Source of the DNA: Clostridia bacterium
GTDB taxonomy: Bacteria > Bacillota > Clostridia > Oscillospirales > CAG-272
NCBI GenBank assembly: GCA_017416185.1
Contig: JAFQDF010000026.1
Span: 1 to 64,000, forward strand
Length of the DNA: 64,000 nt
Direction: 5' to 3'
The position numbers and the translations under genes are program-made. Positions 24,890-33,930 of the stretch are shown piece by piece. Every line of letters begins with the position of its first letter. The first letter of the stretch is position 1. The notes beneath the pieces are model-generated. The model was given only the letters and a program-made list of their open reading frames with translations. It searched no databases and was not told the DNA's origin.

Positions 24890-25619
24890 TTTTATCCTCC
24901 TTTCTGTCAAGAACGGGTCTCAAAAGTATAAGTGCTACTAAAATTATTATCATTGAAGGGATCAGGAAGTATTCCGTACCCACGATATTGCATACGATAA
25001 GAGAGATGAGGGTCGCACCCACACCCACCATTGCCGAGATATGCTTACCCGACAGGAGCTTTCTGCCGCCTACCGACAGCCACTGATCCGCAAAAATACA
25101 TACGAACAGAGCAGTCATCGCATATTCTATACCTGCGGAATTGAATTCTATAAAATTGCCCATAAGACAGCCCGTGCAACAACCGAGGATCCAATAGAGC
25201 TGATCAAACAATGATATGAAGAAATAATAATTATTCTTATCCACATCCTCGGGTACCTCGGTGGTGCTGACAAGCGAATAGGTTTCGTCTGTCAGAGCAA
25301 ATATCATATAATATCTGCGCCAACCCGCATCACGGTATTTGTCTATAAGCGAAACTCCGTAGAAAACGTGTCTGATATTAACAAGAACCGTCATCATCAC
25401 GGCATATCCGACGCTGACCGCTTCTGCCAGCAGCTCCACCGCTACGTACTGCATAGATCCCGCGTACATAGTACAGCTCATTATAGCCGCCCAATACGTA
25501 GCAAATTCCGCTTTGGCAAGCATAACGCCGAAGCCTATACCCAGCACCAGATAACCCGCAAAAATGGGAAACGTGTCCCTGAGAGCTCTCTTTATTGCTT
25601 TTGATGTTCTTTTGCTCAT
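24879..25619 (-). CDS. azlC: AzlC-type branched-chain amino acid exporter
   Basis: 246 aa membrane protein of normal AzlC length. Hallmarks are the N-terminal RDTFPIFAGYLVLGIGFGVM, SCTMYAGSMQYVAVEL, LVNIRHVFYGVSLI and FALTDETYSL. It pairs with the overlapping azlD gene. A transcript leader with an AAGGCAA/TTGCCTT hairpin precedes the gene, and its promoter is back to back with that of the yhcH gene. Confidence 0.93.
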   Translation of the reverse strand: MSKRTSKAIKRALRDTFPIFAGYLVLGIGFGVMLAKAEFATYWAAIMSCTMYAGSMQYVAVELLAEAVSVGYAVMMTVLVNIRHVFYGVSLIDKYRDAGWRRYYMIFALTDETYSLVSTTEVPEDVDKNNYYFFISLFDQLYWILGCCTGCLMGNFIEFNSAGIEYAMTALFVCIFADQWLSVGGRKLLSGKHISAMVGVGATLISLIVCNIVGTEYFLIPSMIIILVALILLRPVLDRKEDKNAE

Positions 25620-25715
25620 TTGTCCGTCCTTAAGGCAATCTTAAGGTTTTGCCTTATTGTTTCTTAATAAAGTAACGTTTATAATTATCTTGAAGATATA
25701 TTACAAACAAAATAC

Positions 25716-25744
25716 AGTATAATATATAGGTAATAAAAAGTCAA
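25716..25744 (-). promoter_or_regulatory. sigma-A promoter of azlCD
   Basis: TTGACT (25739-25744), 17 bp, TATACT (25716-25721), minus strand. Confidence 0.65.
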
Positions 25745-25753
25745 TCATAAGTG

Positions 25754-25782
25754 TTGAAAAATATCAAGAGCTATGATATAAT
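25754..25782 (+). promoter_or_regulatory. sigma-A promoter of yhcH-glf operon
   Basis: TTGAAA (25754-25759), 17 bp, TATAAT (25777-25782), plus strand; its -35 box begins 9 bp after the divergent azlC -35 box ends. Confidence 0.75.
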
Positions 25783-25812
25783 TATTATATATGCTTTTTG
25801 AGAGGTACGGTT

Positions 25813-26277
25813 ATGATAATAGATAAGATATTCAACCTTGACAGATATCTCTGTCTCCATCCCGATTTTTTAAAAGTAAAGGAAGTAATCGAAAAGTTCT
25901 CCGATCCTACCCTTGAACCCGGTAAATATGAGATCGACGGCGAGCGTGTTTTTGCAGTAGTTCAGGGATACGACACAAAGGAAGCTCAGCCTGACAAGTT
26001 TGAGAATCACAGAAAATATATCGATATCCAGTATGTGGTGGCAGAGAGCGAACAGATACACGTAAAGGAAATGAGCGGGCTTACCGTAGACTTCCCCTTT
26101 GACGAGCCCCACGACTATGAGTTCTATAAGACACCCGAGAGCTACGTCAACTGTGAGCTTGAGGCAGGCGAGTTTGCAATATTCTGGCCCGGCGAGAGCC
26201 ACCGCCCCGGCGTTATGACAAGCCGCGGTACCGCTCCTTTAAGAAAGGTAATATTTAAGGTCGAAGCAAATGTTTGA
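25813..26277 (+). CDS. YhcH/YjgK/YiaL family cupin-like protein
   Basis: 154 aa. Family features are VQGYDTKEAQPDKFENHRKYIDIQYVVAESEQI and the late AIFWPGESHRPGV, with histidine and glutamate ligands for a metal in a cupin-like barrel. Members are linked to sialic acid and other sugar catabolism, perhaps as sugar anomerase or processing factors. ATG 25813 with AGAGG 8 nt upstream is preferred to a TTG at 25798. Its stop codon overlaps the next gene, glf, by 8 bp. Confidence 0.85.
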   Translation: MIIDKIFNLDRYLCLHPDFLKVKEVIEKFSDPTLEPGKYEIDGERVFAVVQGYDTKEAQPDKFENHRKYIDIQYVVAESEQIHVKEMSGLTVDFPFDEPHDYEFYKTPESYVNCELEAGEFAIFWPGESHRPGVMTSRGTAPLRKVIFKVEANV

Positions 26278-27418
26278 TTACATCATTGTAGGCAGCGGCT
26301 TTGCCGGCTCCGTCTGCGCAAGGTATCTTGCCGAAGCAGGCAAAAGCATTCTCGTGTTGGAGCGCCGCCCTCATATCGGAGGTAACGCCTATGACTGCAC
26401 GGATGAAAACGGTATACTTATACATAAGTACGGCCCCCACATCTTCCATACAAACGAAAAGAGGGTCTACGAATATCTCAGCCGCTTTACCGAGTGGAGA
26501 AAATACGACCACGAGGTATTGGCAAAGGCAGGAGAGCTTGAGTTTCCTGTTCCCTTCAACCTCAATTCTCTGCATAAGGTGTTTGACCAAGAAAAGGCTG
26601 CCAAGCTTGAAAGCAAGCTGGTAGCTGCCTACGGTATGGAGAAAAAGGTTCCCATCGGAGAAATGCGTGAAAGCGAGGATGCCGACATCCGCGAGCTTGC
26701 AGAGTTCGTTTATAAGAACGTATTTCTTAATTACACCGTAAAACAGTGGGGACAGAAGCCCGAGGAGATAGATCCCGGAACCACCGCCCGTGTGCCTGTG
26801 TTTATATCCCGTGACAACAGATATTTTCAGGACAGCTATCAGGGTATGCCCCTTTACGGCTATACCCCTATGTTCGAAAATATGCTTGATCATCCGAATA
26901 TAACCGTCAGTTGCTCATCCGAAGCAAGAGACCGTCTGTCCTTTGAGGATGATATCATTTTTGACGGACAAAAATTCGACGGTAAGGTCATATATACAGG
27001 TGCGCTTGACGAGCTGTTCGGATATGAGTTCGGAGCTCTGCCCTACCGCACCCTTGATTTCGGATTTGAGCATCACGGGGTTACATATTATCAGAGTCAC
27101 GGCACGGTAAACTATACCGTAGACGAGCCCTATACCCGTATCACCGAGTATAAATATCTCACAGGTCAGAAAAAGGAAGGCTCTACCACTATAATGAAGG
27201 AGTTTTCACGTTCATACCGTCCCGAGACCGAGGATATTCCCTACTACGCAATCATAAACGACGAAAACAATTCTCTGTATCAAAAATATCTGTCCAAGGC
27301 AAAGGAATATGAAAATCTCCTTCTTTTAGGCAGACTGGCAGAATATAAATATTATAATATGGACAAGATCGTATCACTGGCACTACAGCTCTGCGATACT
27401 CTCACCGAGGAAAAATAA
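26270..27418 (+). CDS. glf: UDP-galactopyranose mutase
   Basis: 382 aa flavoenzyme that interconverts UDP-galactopyranose and UDP-galactofuranose. The N-terminal FAD fold (YIIVGSGFAGSVCARYLAEAGK, then RRPHIGGNAYD) and the active-site segment KYGPHIFHTN are exact family marks; VKQWGQKPEEI and the C-terminal GRLAEYKYYNMD also fit. It supplies Galf for surface polysaccharide, consistent with the glycosyltransferase that begins 2 bp after its stop codon. Confidence 0.96.
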   Translation: MFDYIIVGSGFAGSVCARYLAEAGKSILVLERRPHIGGNAYDCTDENGILIHKYGPHIFHTNEKRVYEYLSRFTEWRKYDHEVLAKAGELEFPVPFNLNSLHKVFDQEKAAKLESKLVAAYGMEKKVPIGEMRESEDADIRELAEFVYKNVFLNYTVKQWGQKPEEIDPGTTARVPVFISRDNRYFQDSYQGMPLYGYTPMFENMLDHPNITVSCSSEARDRLSFEDDIIFDGQKFDGKVIYTGALDELFGYEFGALPYRTLDFGFEHHGVTYYQSHGTVNYTVDEPYTRITEYKYLTGQKKEGSTTIMKEFSRSYRPETEDIPYYAIINDENNSLYQKYLSKAKEYENLLLLGRLAEYKYYNMDKIVSLALQLCDTLTEEK

Positions 27419-27419
27419 T

Positions 27420-28445
27420 ATGAAGCTTATAACCTTTACCGTTCCCTGCTATAACTCGGCAGAATATATGCGCCACTGTATAGAAACTCTCTTGACAGCA
27501 GGCGAGGAGGCGGAAATCCTCATAATCAACGACGGCTCCCAAAAGGACAACACCGCCGAGATAGCAGATGAATACGCAGCAAAACACCCTAATATAGTCC
27601 GTGCCATCCATCAGGAAAACGGCGGTCACGGCGAGGGTGTAAATCAAGGCATACGTAATGCCCAGGGACTCTATTTCAAGGTAGTGGATTCAGACGACTG
27701 GCTTGACACTATCGCCCTTAAACGTGTAATGGACCGTATACGCAGCTTCGTCCGTGAGGGCAAGCAGATAGACCTGTTTCTGTGTAACTACGTGTACGAG
27801 CATCCCGAGGGTCCCGGGCACATAATGAAATACTCAAATATATTTCCAAAGAACAAGATCTGCACCTGGGATGATATAAGACCCTTCAACCCCTCACAGT
27901 ATCTTATGATGCACTCGGTAATCTTCAGAACCAAGGTAGTACGCTCCTCGGGCGTAGTACTTCCCAAGCATACCTTCTACGTAGACAACCTCTTTTTGTA
28001 CGCCCCCCTGCCCCTCTGTAAGAATCTCTATTATATGGATGAAAACCTCTACAGATATTATATCGGTCGTCCCGACCAGTCTGTGCAGGAGAACGTGATG
28101 CTTAAGCGTATAGATCAGCAGTACAGGGTTACTATGCTTGTGGTTGACTTCTTCAATATGCCTGCTATAGAAAGACAGAGCAAAAAGTTAGCCAGAGTTA
28201 TGTATCACCATATCGCTCTTCTGGTTACAATAACCTCGGTATATCTGCAGATGGCAAACACACCCGAAAAGCTTCAGATGTGCAAGACTATGTGGCATAA
28301 GATAAAGGAGAAGGATCCCGTACTCTACCGACATATGAAATATACGTCTATGAGCGCTCTGACCGCCATTCCCGGAAAAGCGGGAAGAAAGATCAGCATA
28401 GGAGGCTACAAGATAGCTAAAAAGCTATTCAGATTTAACGATTGA
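27420..28445 (+). CDS. family 2 glycosyltransferase
   Basis: 341 aa, cytoplasmic face. GT2/GT-A fold: FTVPCYNSAEYMRHCIETLL, ILIINDGSQKDNT, NGGHGEGVNQGI and the metal-binding VVDSDDW (DxD) near residue 90. The C-terminal part (about 200-341) is helical with basic stretches. The partner glf suggests it adds a galactofuranosyl or related sugar to a surface polymer; acceptor unknown. Its stop overlaps the next start by 1 base (TGATG). Confidence 0.9.
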   Translation: MKLITFTVPCYNSAEYMRHCIETLLTAGEEAEILIINDGSQKDNTAEIADEYAAKHPNIVRAIHQENGGHGEGVNQGIRNAQGLYFKVVDSDDWLDTIALKRVMDRIRSFVREGKQIDLFLCNYVYEHPEGPGHIMKYSNIFPKNKICTWDDIRPFNPSQYLMMHSVIFRTKVVRSSGVVLPKHTFYVDNLFLYAPLPLCKNLYYMDENLYRYYIGRPDQSVQENVMLKRIDQQYRVTMLVVDFFNMPAIERQSKKLARVMYHHIALLVTITSVYLQMANTPEKLQMCKTMWHKIKEKDPVLYRHMKYTSMSALTAIPGKAGRKISIGGYKIAKKLFRFND

Positions 28446-29335
28446 TGATAATTTTTTATATCGTTTCAGGCTTAGTGCTGTTGTTTCTGCTGTCCTGGGC
28501 AGTTATGATAAAGCCCTCGGGCAGGAAGCATCCTTTGGAGACGGAGATAAAAAAGTATATCTACGCCCACAGAGGTTTGCACCGTAAGGATAACGGCATA
28601 CCCGAAAACTCTTTACCGGCGTTTTGTCTTGCACAGGAAAACGGTTACGGAATCGAGTTAGATATCCATCTGTCAGCAGACGGCACCCCCGTTATCATAC
28701 ACGATACGTCGCTTCGCCGTACTGCCGGTGAAGATATAGATATAACGGATATCCACGATTCTGATATCCCAAAATACTCTCTTGAAGGAACAAACCAAAC
28801 TATCCCGTTCTTCTCGGATGTATTACGGGTGATCGGGGGCAGGGTCCCTTTGCTTATAGAACTTAAGGTGGATAACGATAATTACAGGGAGCTTACGGAC
28901 AGGGTAATGAACGAGCTTGAAGGATATACGGGTATATACGCCGTACAATCCTTTGATCCTCGTGCCGTAAACCATCTGCGCAAAAGCTATCCTCATATTA
29001 TGAGAGGCCAGCTTGCGGGATTTCTCCGCAAAAACGGAGATACCCTGCACCGATTTCTTGATTTCGGTCTCCGCAATCTGCTGACAAATTTTATAACCAA
29101 GCCTCATTTTATTTCCTACCGTGTTCAGGATACAGACCGACCCTCAATGAAGCTGTGCAGGACTCTGTATAAGCCCTTTGAGCTTAACTGGACCTGCAAA
29201 AAGAAAGCCCATCATATAATCGCCCATAAAAACGGTGCGATTCCGATATTTGAGAATTATATTCCGGAAAAAAGCGGCGAGTCGCCGCACCCATACTGCG
29301 CCCGTTTACGCAGTAATTCAAACCACACGGAATAA
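28445..29335 (+). CDS. membrane-anchored glycerophosphodiester phosphodiesterase family protein
   Basis: 296 aa. One N-terminal membrane helix (IIFYIVSGLVLLFLLSWAVMI) is followed by a GDPD domain: YAHRGLHRKDNGIPENSLPAF (HR-G and EN-S motifs), GIELDIHLSADGTPVIIHDTSLRRT (ELD, HD metal and catalytic residues) and LLIELKVDN. It hydrolyses glycerophosphodiesters, possibly from lipids or teichoic acid. ATG 28445 overlaps the upstream stop codon; a TTG 3 nt earlier is less likely. Last gene of the yhcH-glf-GT2-GDPD operon. Confidence 0.9.
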   Translation: MIIFYIVSGLVLLFLLSWAVMIKPSGRKHPLETEIKKYIYAHRGLHRKDNGIPENSLPAFCLAQENGYGIELDIHLSADGTPVIIHDTSLRRTAGEDIDITDIHDSDIPKYSLEGTNQTIPFFSDVLRVIGGRVPLLIELKVDNDNYRELTDRVMNELEGYTGIYAVQSFDPRAVNHLRKSYPHIMRGQLAGFLRKNGDTLHRFLDFGLRNLLTNFITKPHFISYRVQDTDRPSMKLCRTLYKPFELNWTCKKKAHHIIAHKNGAIPIFENYIPEKSGESPHPYCARLRSNSNHTE

Positions 29336-29354
29336 AGAAAATTCCTATATATTA

Positions 29355-29385
29355 AAAAAAGTCGGTTCTTCGAACCGACTTTTTG
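29355..29385. terminator. bidirectional terminator between converging GDPD and PHP genes
   Basis: GTCGGTTC-TTC-GAACCGAC with seven A before and five T after. Confidence 0.85.
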
Positions 29386-29387
29386 TT

Positions 29388-30044
29388 TTACATCTCTCTG
29401 AGAAAATCGTTCATTGCCTTGACACGTTCAGGCAGATAATCTTCCACTCTGTGTCCGTCAAAGCCTACGGTAACACGGACGCCGCTCTCTCTTATAATAC
29501 GCTGCTGTTCTTCGTTACGCATAAATTCCTTGACGTACTCGTGTTCACGGTAATGGTGTATGGAATCGTAGCTTACGTTCATCTCCCAGAACATCCCTGC
29601 CTCTGCCATACGCTTAAAAAACGTAAGGGGATCAAGACCCTTCTTTTCACAATAGCCGAACAGGTCGGTGTGAGCGATACCCGCAGGACAGTCAAAACGG
29701 CTGCCGTATTCCACGATATCCGTGACAACGGTATTGTCACAATCCGTTTCCTCTATAAGACAGTAGTCAAGCTCGGAATATCTTTCACCCTCCGGAGGCG
29801 TTTTACCGGGAAGGGTGGATATTTCAATGCCGATAAGAAGACTTATACGGTCCTTATATTCTTCTCTCAAGGTACTCAGCTCTGCTATATATTCAGCTTT
29901 TCGATCACCTACGCCGTAGTTATGATCAGAGATGCCGAAGTGGGTTATACCACCGGCTATTGCCGCCTCTATCATAACACGGGGATCGTCTCTGCCGCAG
30001 CCGGAATAATAACTGTGAGAATGGAGATCATGATATTTTTTCAT
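29388..30044 (-). CDS. PHP-domain phosphoesterase
   Basis: 218 aa. The four PHP motifs are present: HDLHSHSYYSGCG, GISDHNYG, IGIEIST and IAHTDLF, plus the late VTVGFDGHR. They bind a multinuclear metal centre; relatives include histidinol-phosphatase HisK and other phosphoesterases. ATG 30044 is chosen because the PHP domain begins at once; the frame is open farther upstream but only through the end of the SGNH gene. It overlaps that gene by 17 bp. Last gene of a HAD-SGNH-PHP operon. Confidence 0.85.
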   Translation of the reverse strand: MKKYHDLHSHSYYSGCGRDDPRVMIEAAIAGGITHFGISDHNYGVGDRKAEYIAELSTLREEYKDRISLLIGIEISTLPGKTPPEGERYSELDYCLIEETDCDNTVVTDIVEYGSRFDCPAGIAHTDLFGYCEKKGLDPLTFFKRMAEAGMFWEMNVSYDSIHHYREHEYVKEFMRNEEQQRIIRESGVRVTVGFDGHRVEDYLPERVKAMNDFLREM

Positions 30045-31023
30045 TGATATGCTCAACCCTTGCCTTCCATAAATTTTCGTCGTGTTCGTTATTTGGAAGC
30101 TCGTAGTTTTCTTCGATATAGAGGGAAAGATAATCGGAAAACTTAAGCGCTCCCTCAAAATTAACGTGCCTTTTGTCAAAGAAGTCTGTTTCGAGATCAA
30201 AGCCCATCTCGTCAAAGTGATCGTTAAAGTTTACAAGCCTCGTTTCTCCGGGAGTTTCCTTCAGCCCTTCGCTGAGTTCTGACGAAAGATACTCACAGGC
30301 CGGAACCACAAAAAGCTCAAGCTCTATTCCCTCTTCGTGACAGAGCTTTTTTATCCTGTTAAGATAACTGAGGTTTTGGCGGTATTCCTCCTCGGTACAG
30401 AGAAATTCTCTCTCAAAGCGCTCTATCTGAGGCTCTGCCTTTTCAAGATAGGTATAGCCTACCATAATGTCGCTTGTCGCATCGGGACGGGGTTCGATGT
30501 GCTGTTTGAGAGTATACTGTTCCCATCTTTCGTGATAATTGAACAAGGGGAATAAAAGTCCTAATTTTTCACTTTTCGGCGCGGCAAAAAGGCTCGCCTC
30601 AAGACGGTTAAGAGAATAGGGCATATAGCCGATATTTACCTTATAGTAATCCGCCTCGTTTATAGTAAAGAAGAAGGAGGTTGCCTCAAGCATAATTACA
30701 CTCGGAGACTGAGTGCGAAGCGCTTCCTTTATATAATAATATGCCGTATCCGGCATCATATAGGGAGCGGAAAGTACGTAGGTGGTATGTCCCGTGTTTT
30801 CGTATATCCTTGCGGGAATAATATCGCAGTATGCCATAGACGAGCCTACGAACATAAGGTCTATACTGTTCTCTTTTTCCTCCCGAAACATATTCCAAGT
30901 GGCGCCGTAGTCACGGCGGTCGGGCATATATCTGTAACCGAGATAGGAGGTCACACCCAATATGATCACCAGGGATACAAGAAATGCGATGATCTCAACT
31001 ATTATTCTTTTAGCTTTTTTCAT
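30028..31023 (-). CDS. membrane-anchored SGNH/DltD-like hydrolase
   Basis: 331 aa with one N-terminal membrane helix (about residues 8-28) and an extracytoplasmic domain. FVGSSMAYCDIIPARIYENTG (about 60-80) is the GDS-like block I of SGNH/DltD-type proteins that act with MBOAT acyltransferases on surface polymers. A late ...FFDKRHVNFEGALKFSDYLS carries the block V Asp-x-x-His pattern (DKRH). No MBOAT gene lies next to it. Substrate unknown. It overlaps the HAD gene by 4 bp (ATGA). Confidence 0.75.
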   Translation of the reverse strand: MKKAKRIIVEIIAFLVSLVIILGVTSYLGYRYMPDRRDYGATWNMFREEKENSIDLMFVGSSMAYCDIIPARIYENTGHTTYVLSAPYMMPDTAYYYIKEALRTQSPSVIMLEATSFFFTINEADYYKVNIGYMPYSLNRLEASLFAAPKSEKLGLLFPLFNYHERWEQYTLKQHIEPRPDATSDIMVGYTYLEKAEPQIERFEREFLCTEEEYRQNLSYLNRIKKLCHEEGIELELFVVPACEYLSSELSEGLKETPGETRLVNFNDHFDEMGFDLETDFFDKRHVNFEGALKFSDYLSLYIEENYELPNNEHDENLWKARVEHINEKIS

Positions 31024-31628
31024 CTTGTCTCCAGATATTTTTTTAAACTTTCGGCATCTCCGTCAAAGAGATAGCCCTCCATTCCGCAGGCTCTGCAGCC
31101 CTCGATATTCTTTTCGTTATCGTCAATGAATATCGTCTCGGAGGCACAAAGACCATAGGTATCAAGAGCGTATTCGTATATCTCTCTGTTCGGCTTTGTT
31201 TTCTTTATAACTCCCGAAACTATAAGCCCGTCAAAAATTGCGAAAAGCTCCTTCATCCAAGGGCTTCTGTGATAGTTTTCATAGAGGTTTACGCTTGTAT
31301 TGGACAGAAGAAATATCCTGCCGCCCTTATTTTTAAGTTCTTGTACAAGCTCACACATACCCGGCGTAGGCTGAAGATTGATTATCCAGTTGTTATAGGC
31401 GTCAAGAGCCGCCTGATGCAGTTCCTTCGGCAGCCTTGAAAGAAAGCCGTTTGTCACCTCGTCATCCTCTATGGTTCCCGCGTCAAGGCGGTCCCAGTAA
31501 AGACGGTCAAAAACCGTTTCTGCCACAAGGGCAACTTTTTCCTCATCCTTCACATATACCCTTGTCAAAGCATAAGCATCAAAAGGTGTAAGCACGTGTC
31601 CCAAATCAAAAATAAAATTTTTAAGCAT
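31020..31628 (-). CDS. HAD superfamily hydrolase (subfamily IA)
   Basis: 202 aa. Motif I FIFDLGHVLTPFD, motif II FLLSNTS, a lysine in KKTKPNREIYEYAL and motif III IFIDDNEKNIEGCRACGME are in the right order. The second Asp of motif I (DxDxT/V) is replaced by glycine (DLGHV), as in many HAD-IA members. Probably a small-molecule phosphatase. First gene of the HAD-SGNH-PHP operon, with promoter at 31656-31684. Confidence 0.88.
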   Translation of the reverse strand: MLKNFIFDLGHVLTPFDAYALTRVYVKDEEKVALVAETVFDRLYWDRLDAGTIEDDEVTNGFLSRLPKELHQAALDAYNNWIINLQPTPGMCELVQELKNKGGRIFLLSNTSVNLYENYHRSPWMKELFAIFDGLIVSGVIKKTKPNREIYEYALDTYGLCASETIFIDDNEKNIEGCRACGMEGYLFDGDAESLKKYLETR

Positions 31629-31655
31629 AATTTCTTCCTTTTAGTTATTGCAATG

Positions 31656-31707
31656 ATTATAACACATATTTATCAATATTGCAATTATTTTCGGTTTGTG
31701 GTACACT
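31656..31707. promoter_or_regulatory. divergent promoters sharing one -35 box
   Basis: The palindromic hexamer TTGCAA (31679-31684) is exactly 17 bp from TATAAT (31656-31661, minus strand, HAD operon) and 17 bp from TACACT (31702-31707, plus strand, serine dehydratase). Confidence 0.7.
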
Positions 31708-31736
31708 ATAAATAACAAATGAAAGGATTTTATAAA

Positions 31737-32954
31737 ATGAAATCTGTACGCAATCTGTATAAAATAGGAATCGGACCCTCAAGCTCCCATACTATGGGAC
31801 CTGCCTTTGCCGCAGAAAAGATGCTGCTCGGTTTTCCCGATACAGACCGCTTTGAGGTTATACTCTACGGCTCTCTTGCCAAAACAGGCAAGGGTCACGG
31901 CACGGACAGAGCGATCGCCGATATCCTTGCTCCCATAGATACCGAAATAATTTTTGATACCGAAACAGAAACTCTGCCCCACCCCAACACCTTGAAGATA
32001 TCCGCATTTAAAGACGGAGAATTAATAGGTCAAAAGACCTTTATGAGTATAGGCGGCGGTGAGATAAGAGTAGAAGGTGACGAGACCTATGCTCCTGCCG
32101 AGGTTTATGCCGAAAAGAATTTTACCGAAATTATGGACTTCTGTGCCGCGCGAAACATCCGTCTCTCGGATTACGTCTTTATGCACGAGGACGAGGACTT
32201 TGAAAATTATCTGTCCGAGGTATGGCAGACTATGTGCGACGCCATACGTCAGGGGCTTACCCATACGGGAGAGCTGCCCGGAGGTCTGGGAGTGAAAAGA
32301 AAGGCGCAGAAACTCTACAGCCAGCGCCATATAGACGAAAGTCCCCAAACGAGAGAAAACCGCGTAGTCTGTTCCTATGCCTTTGCGGTAAGTGAGCAGA
32401 ACGCCGACTGCGGTCTTATAGTTACCGCACCTACCTGCGGTGCCTGCGGAGTTCTTCCTGCGGTTCTTAAGTATATGCAGGAGAAAAACGGTTTTTCGGA
32501 CAAGGATATCTTCCGAGCGCTTGCGGTTGCGGGCCTGGTAGGAAATATCGTTGCCACAAACGCATCAATTTCAGGTGCAGAATGCGGCTGTCAGGCGGAG
32601 ATAGGCACAGCCTGTTCTATGGCGGCGGCAGCTCTTGCCGAGCTTTTTGAAATGGGACTTCACCAGATAGAATATGCGGCAGAGATAGCCCTCGAGCATC
32701 ATTTAGGACTTACCTGCGACCCTGTATGCGGGCTTGTGCAGATACCCTGTATCGAGCGTAATGCCGTAGCCGCAATGAGAGCCATAAACGCCCTGAGCCT
32801 TGCAAACTTCCTCTCGGACAGCAGAAAAATATCCTTTGATCTGGTAATAAAAACAATGTACCAGACGGGCAAGGATATGTCGGGCTTATACCGTGAGACC
32901 TCCGAGGGAGGACTGGCGAAGCTTTATGTGCATAAACAGAATGTAAATCAATGA
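31737..32954 (+). CDS. sdaA: L-serine ammonia-lyase (iron-sulfur, single chain)
   Basis: 405 aa. It deaminates L-serine to pyruvate and ammonia with a [4Fe-4S] cluster. The beta part starts IGIGPSSSHTMGPAFAAEKML; the alpha part carries TAPTCGACGVLPAVLKYMQ, AECGCQAEIGTACSMAAAA and CDPVCGLVQIPCIERN, giving the cluster cysteines. This is the one-chain form (beta and alpha fused). ATG 31737 is preferred over ATG 31719 because AAAGGA falls between them, 9 nt before 31737. Monocistronic, ending in a strong terminator. Confidence 0.95.
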   Translation: MKSVRNLYKIGIGPSSSHTMGPAFAAEKMLLGFPDTDRFEVILYGSLAKTGKGHGTDRAIADILAPIDTEIIFDTETETLPHPNTLKISAFKDGELIGQKTFMSIGGGEIRVEGDETYAPAEVYAEKNFTEIMDFCAARNIRLSDYVFMHEDEDFENYLSEVWQTMCDAIRQGLTHTGELPGGLGVKRKAQKLYSQRHIDESPQTRENRVVCSYAFAVSEQNADCGLIVTAPTCGACGVLPAVLKYMQEKNGFSDKDIFRALAVAGLVGNIVATNASISGAECGCQAEIGTACSMAAAALAELFEMGLHQIEYAAEIALEHHLGLTCDPVCGLVQIPCIERNAVAAMRAINALSLANFLSDSRKISFDLVIKTMYQTGKDMSGLYRETSEGGLAKLYVHKQNVNQ

Positions 32955-32974
32955 TGTTTTCCCTTATATTACTG

Positions 32975-33003
32975 AAAGCAGATGCGAACCGCATCTGCTT
33001 TTT
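32975..33003. terminator. terminator between serine dehydratase and EEP genes
   Basis: AAAGCAGATGCG-AAC-CGCATCTGCTTT followed by T residues. It serves the plus-strand gene and also covers the end of the converging gene. Confidence 0.8.
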
Positions 33004-33760
33004 ACATATTCAGCTGAATATACAACCCAAAATGATCGGATGGATATTTTCCCCATACCGTATCTGTTATTATCTTATAGCTCACAGGAGTTATCTTTTC
33101 ATCTATAAAGCAATAATCAATATGCTTATCCTTTACCGTATCCGGCTTGTAGTTATGAAATGTAGTTCTTTTATCATTTACGGTACAAACGTTTACATCC
33201 TTGAAATTCTTTGTCATTTCCGCATATCCCGCGCTGTCCGGAGTCATATTAAAATCTCCTGTCACAAGGGTCTTATGATCCGAAATCTTCTTGCTGTAAT
33301 CATAGATCAGTCTTGCACTCTTGACCTGTCCGCTGTCACCAAAACCGAAATGGGTATTCATAACGGTAAAGCTATCACCGCTTTCCTTTTCTTTTAAAAT
33401 AACGTATTCGCAGATGCGGTAGCAGTTATATACCTCATCCCAGCCTCTCGATTCGGTCTCCGGAGTATCGGAAAGCCAGAAATATCCCTTACTTACAGCT
33501 TCAAATCTATCTCTGCGCCACAGTATGGGAGAGGCTTCTATATCCACTGTCTCGTTACGGTACTTTAAAAACATATCGTACTCCTTACCGTAATACTTAT
33601 CCAGATGAGGTACCCACTTTGGTCTAACCTCCTGCAGACATAGAATATCCGCATCATACCTTAAGGTTATTGCTGCCAGTCTGGGTGCTCGCTGAGCGAT
33701 AGAATTACGGTGCTTGTCATCACAGCAGCGAATGTTAAAGCTTATGATCTTGAGTTGCAT
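33002..33760 (-). CDS. endonuclease/exonuclease/phosphatase (EEP) family protein
   Basis: 252 aa. EEP-fold marks: LKIISFNIRC, DILCLQEVRP (metal-binding Glu), NTHFGFGD, LVTGDFNMTP and the C-terminal HIDYCFID...YPSDHFGLYI (catalytic His). Relatives hydrolyse phosphodiesters of DNA, lipids or inositol phosphates; no signal peptide, so probably cytoplasmic. ATG 33760 follows GAGGTG; a TTG 3 nt earlier is not needed. Confidence 0.9.
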   Translation of the reverse strand: MQLKIISFNIRCCDDKHRNSIAQRAPRLAAITLRYDADILCLQEVRPKWVPHLDKYYGKEYDMFLKYRNETVDIEASPILWRRDRFEAVSKGYFWLSDTPETESRGWDEVYNCYRICEYVILKEKESGDSFTVMNTHFGFGDSGQVKSARLIYDYSKKISDHKTLVTGDFNMTPDSAGYAEMTKNFKDVNVCTVNDKRTTFHNYKPDTVKDKHIDYCFIDEKITPVSYKIITDTVWGKYPSDHFGLYIQLNM

Positions 33761-33930
33761 CAAAACACCTCGGCTTTATTGGAATAATTGATTGCCTGTA
33801 GGTATATTATAACATATTTTTGTAAATATAACAATATGTATTACGGGTGAAAAAACCTCTAACAGGCATACACCGGACTGTTTTTGCCCGCCTATGGCAT
33901 GGGCGCGGGCTTGCGAATCCACGTCAATAT

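Noticed and set aside
30045..30215. Longer N-terminus for the PHP-domain protein
   Set aside because: The extension is read from the end of the overlapping SGNH gene in another frame. PHP motif I begins directly at ATG 30044.
33764..33930. A complete third tRNA gene
   Set aside because: Only T-arm and 3'-end fragments of tRNA-Tyr are present; no anticodon or D-arm can be folded.
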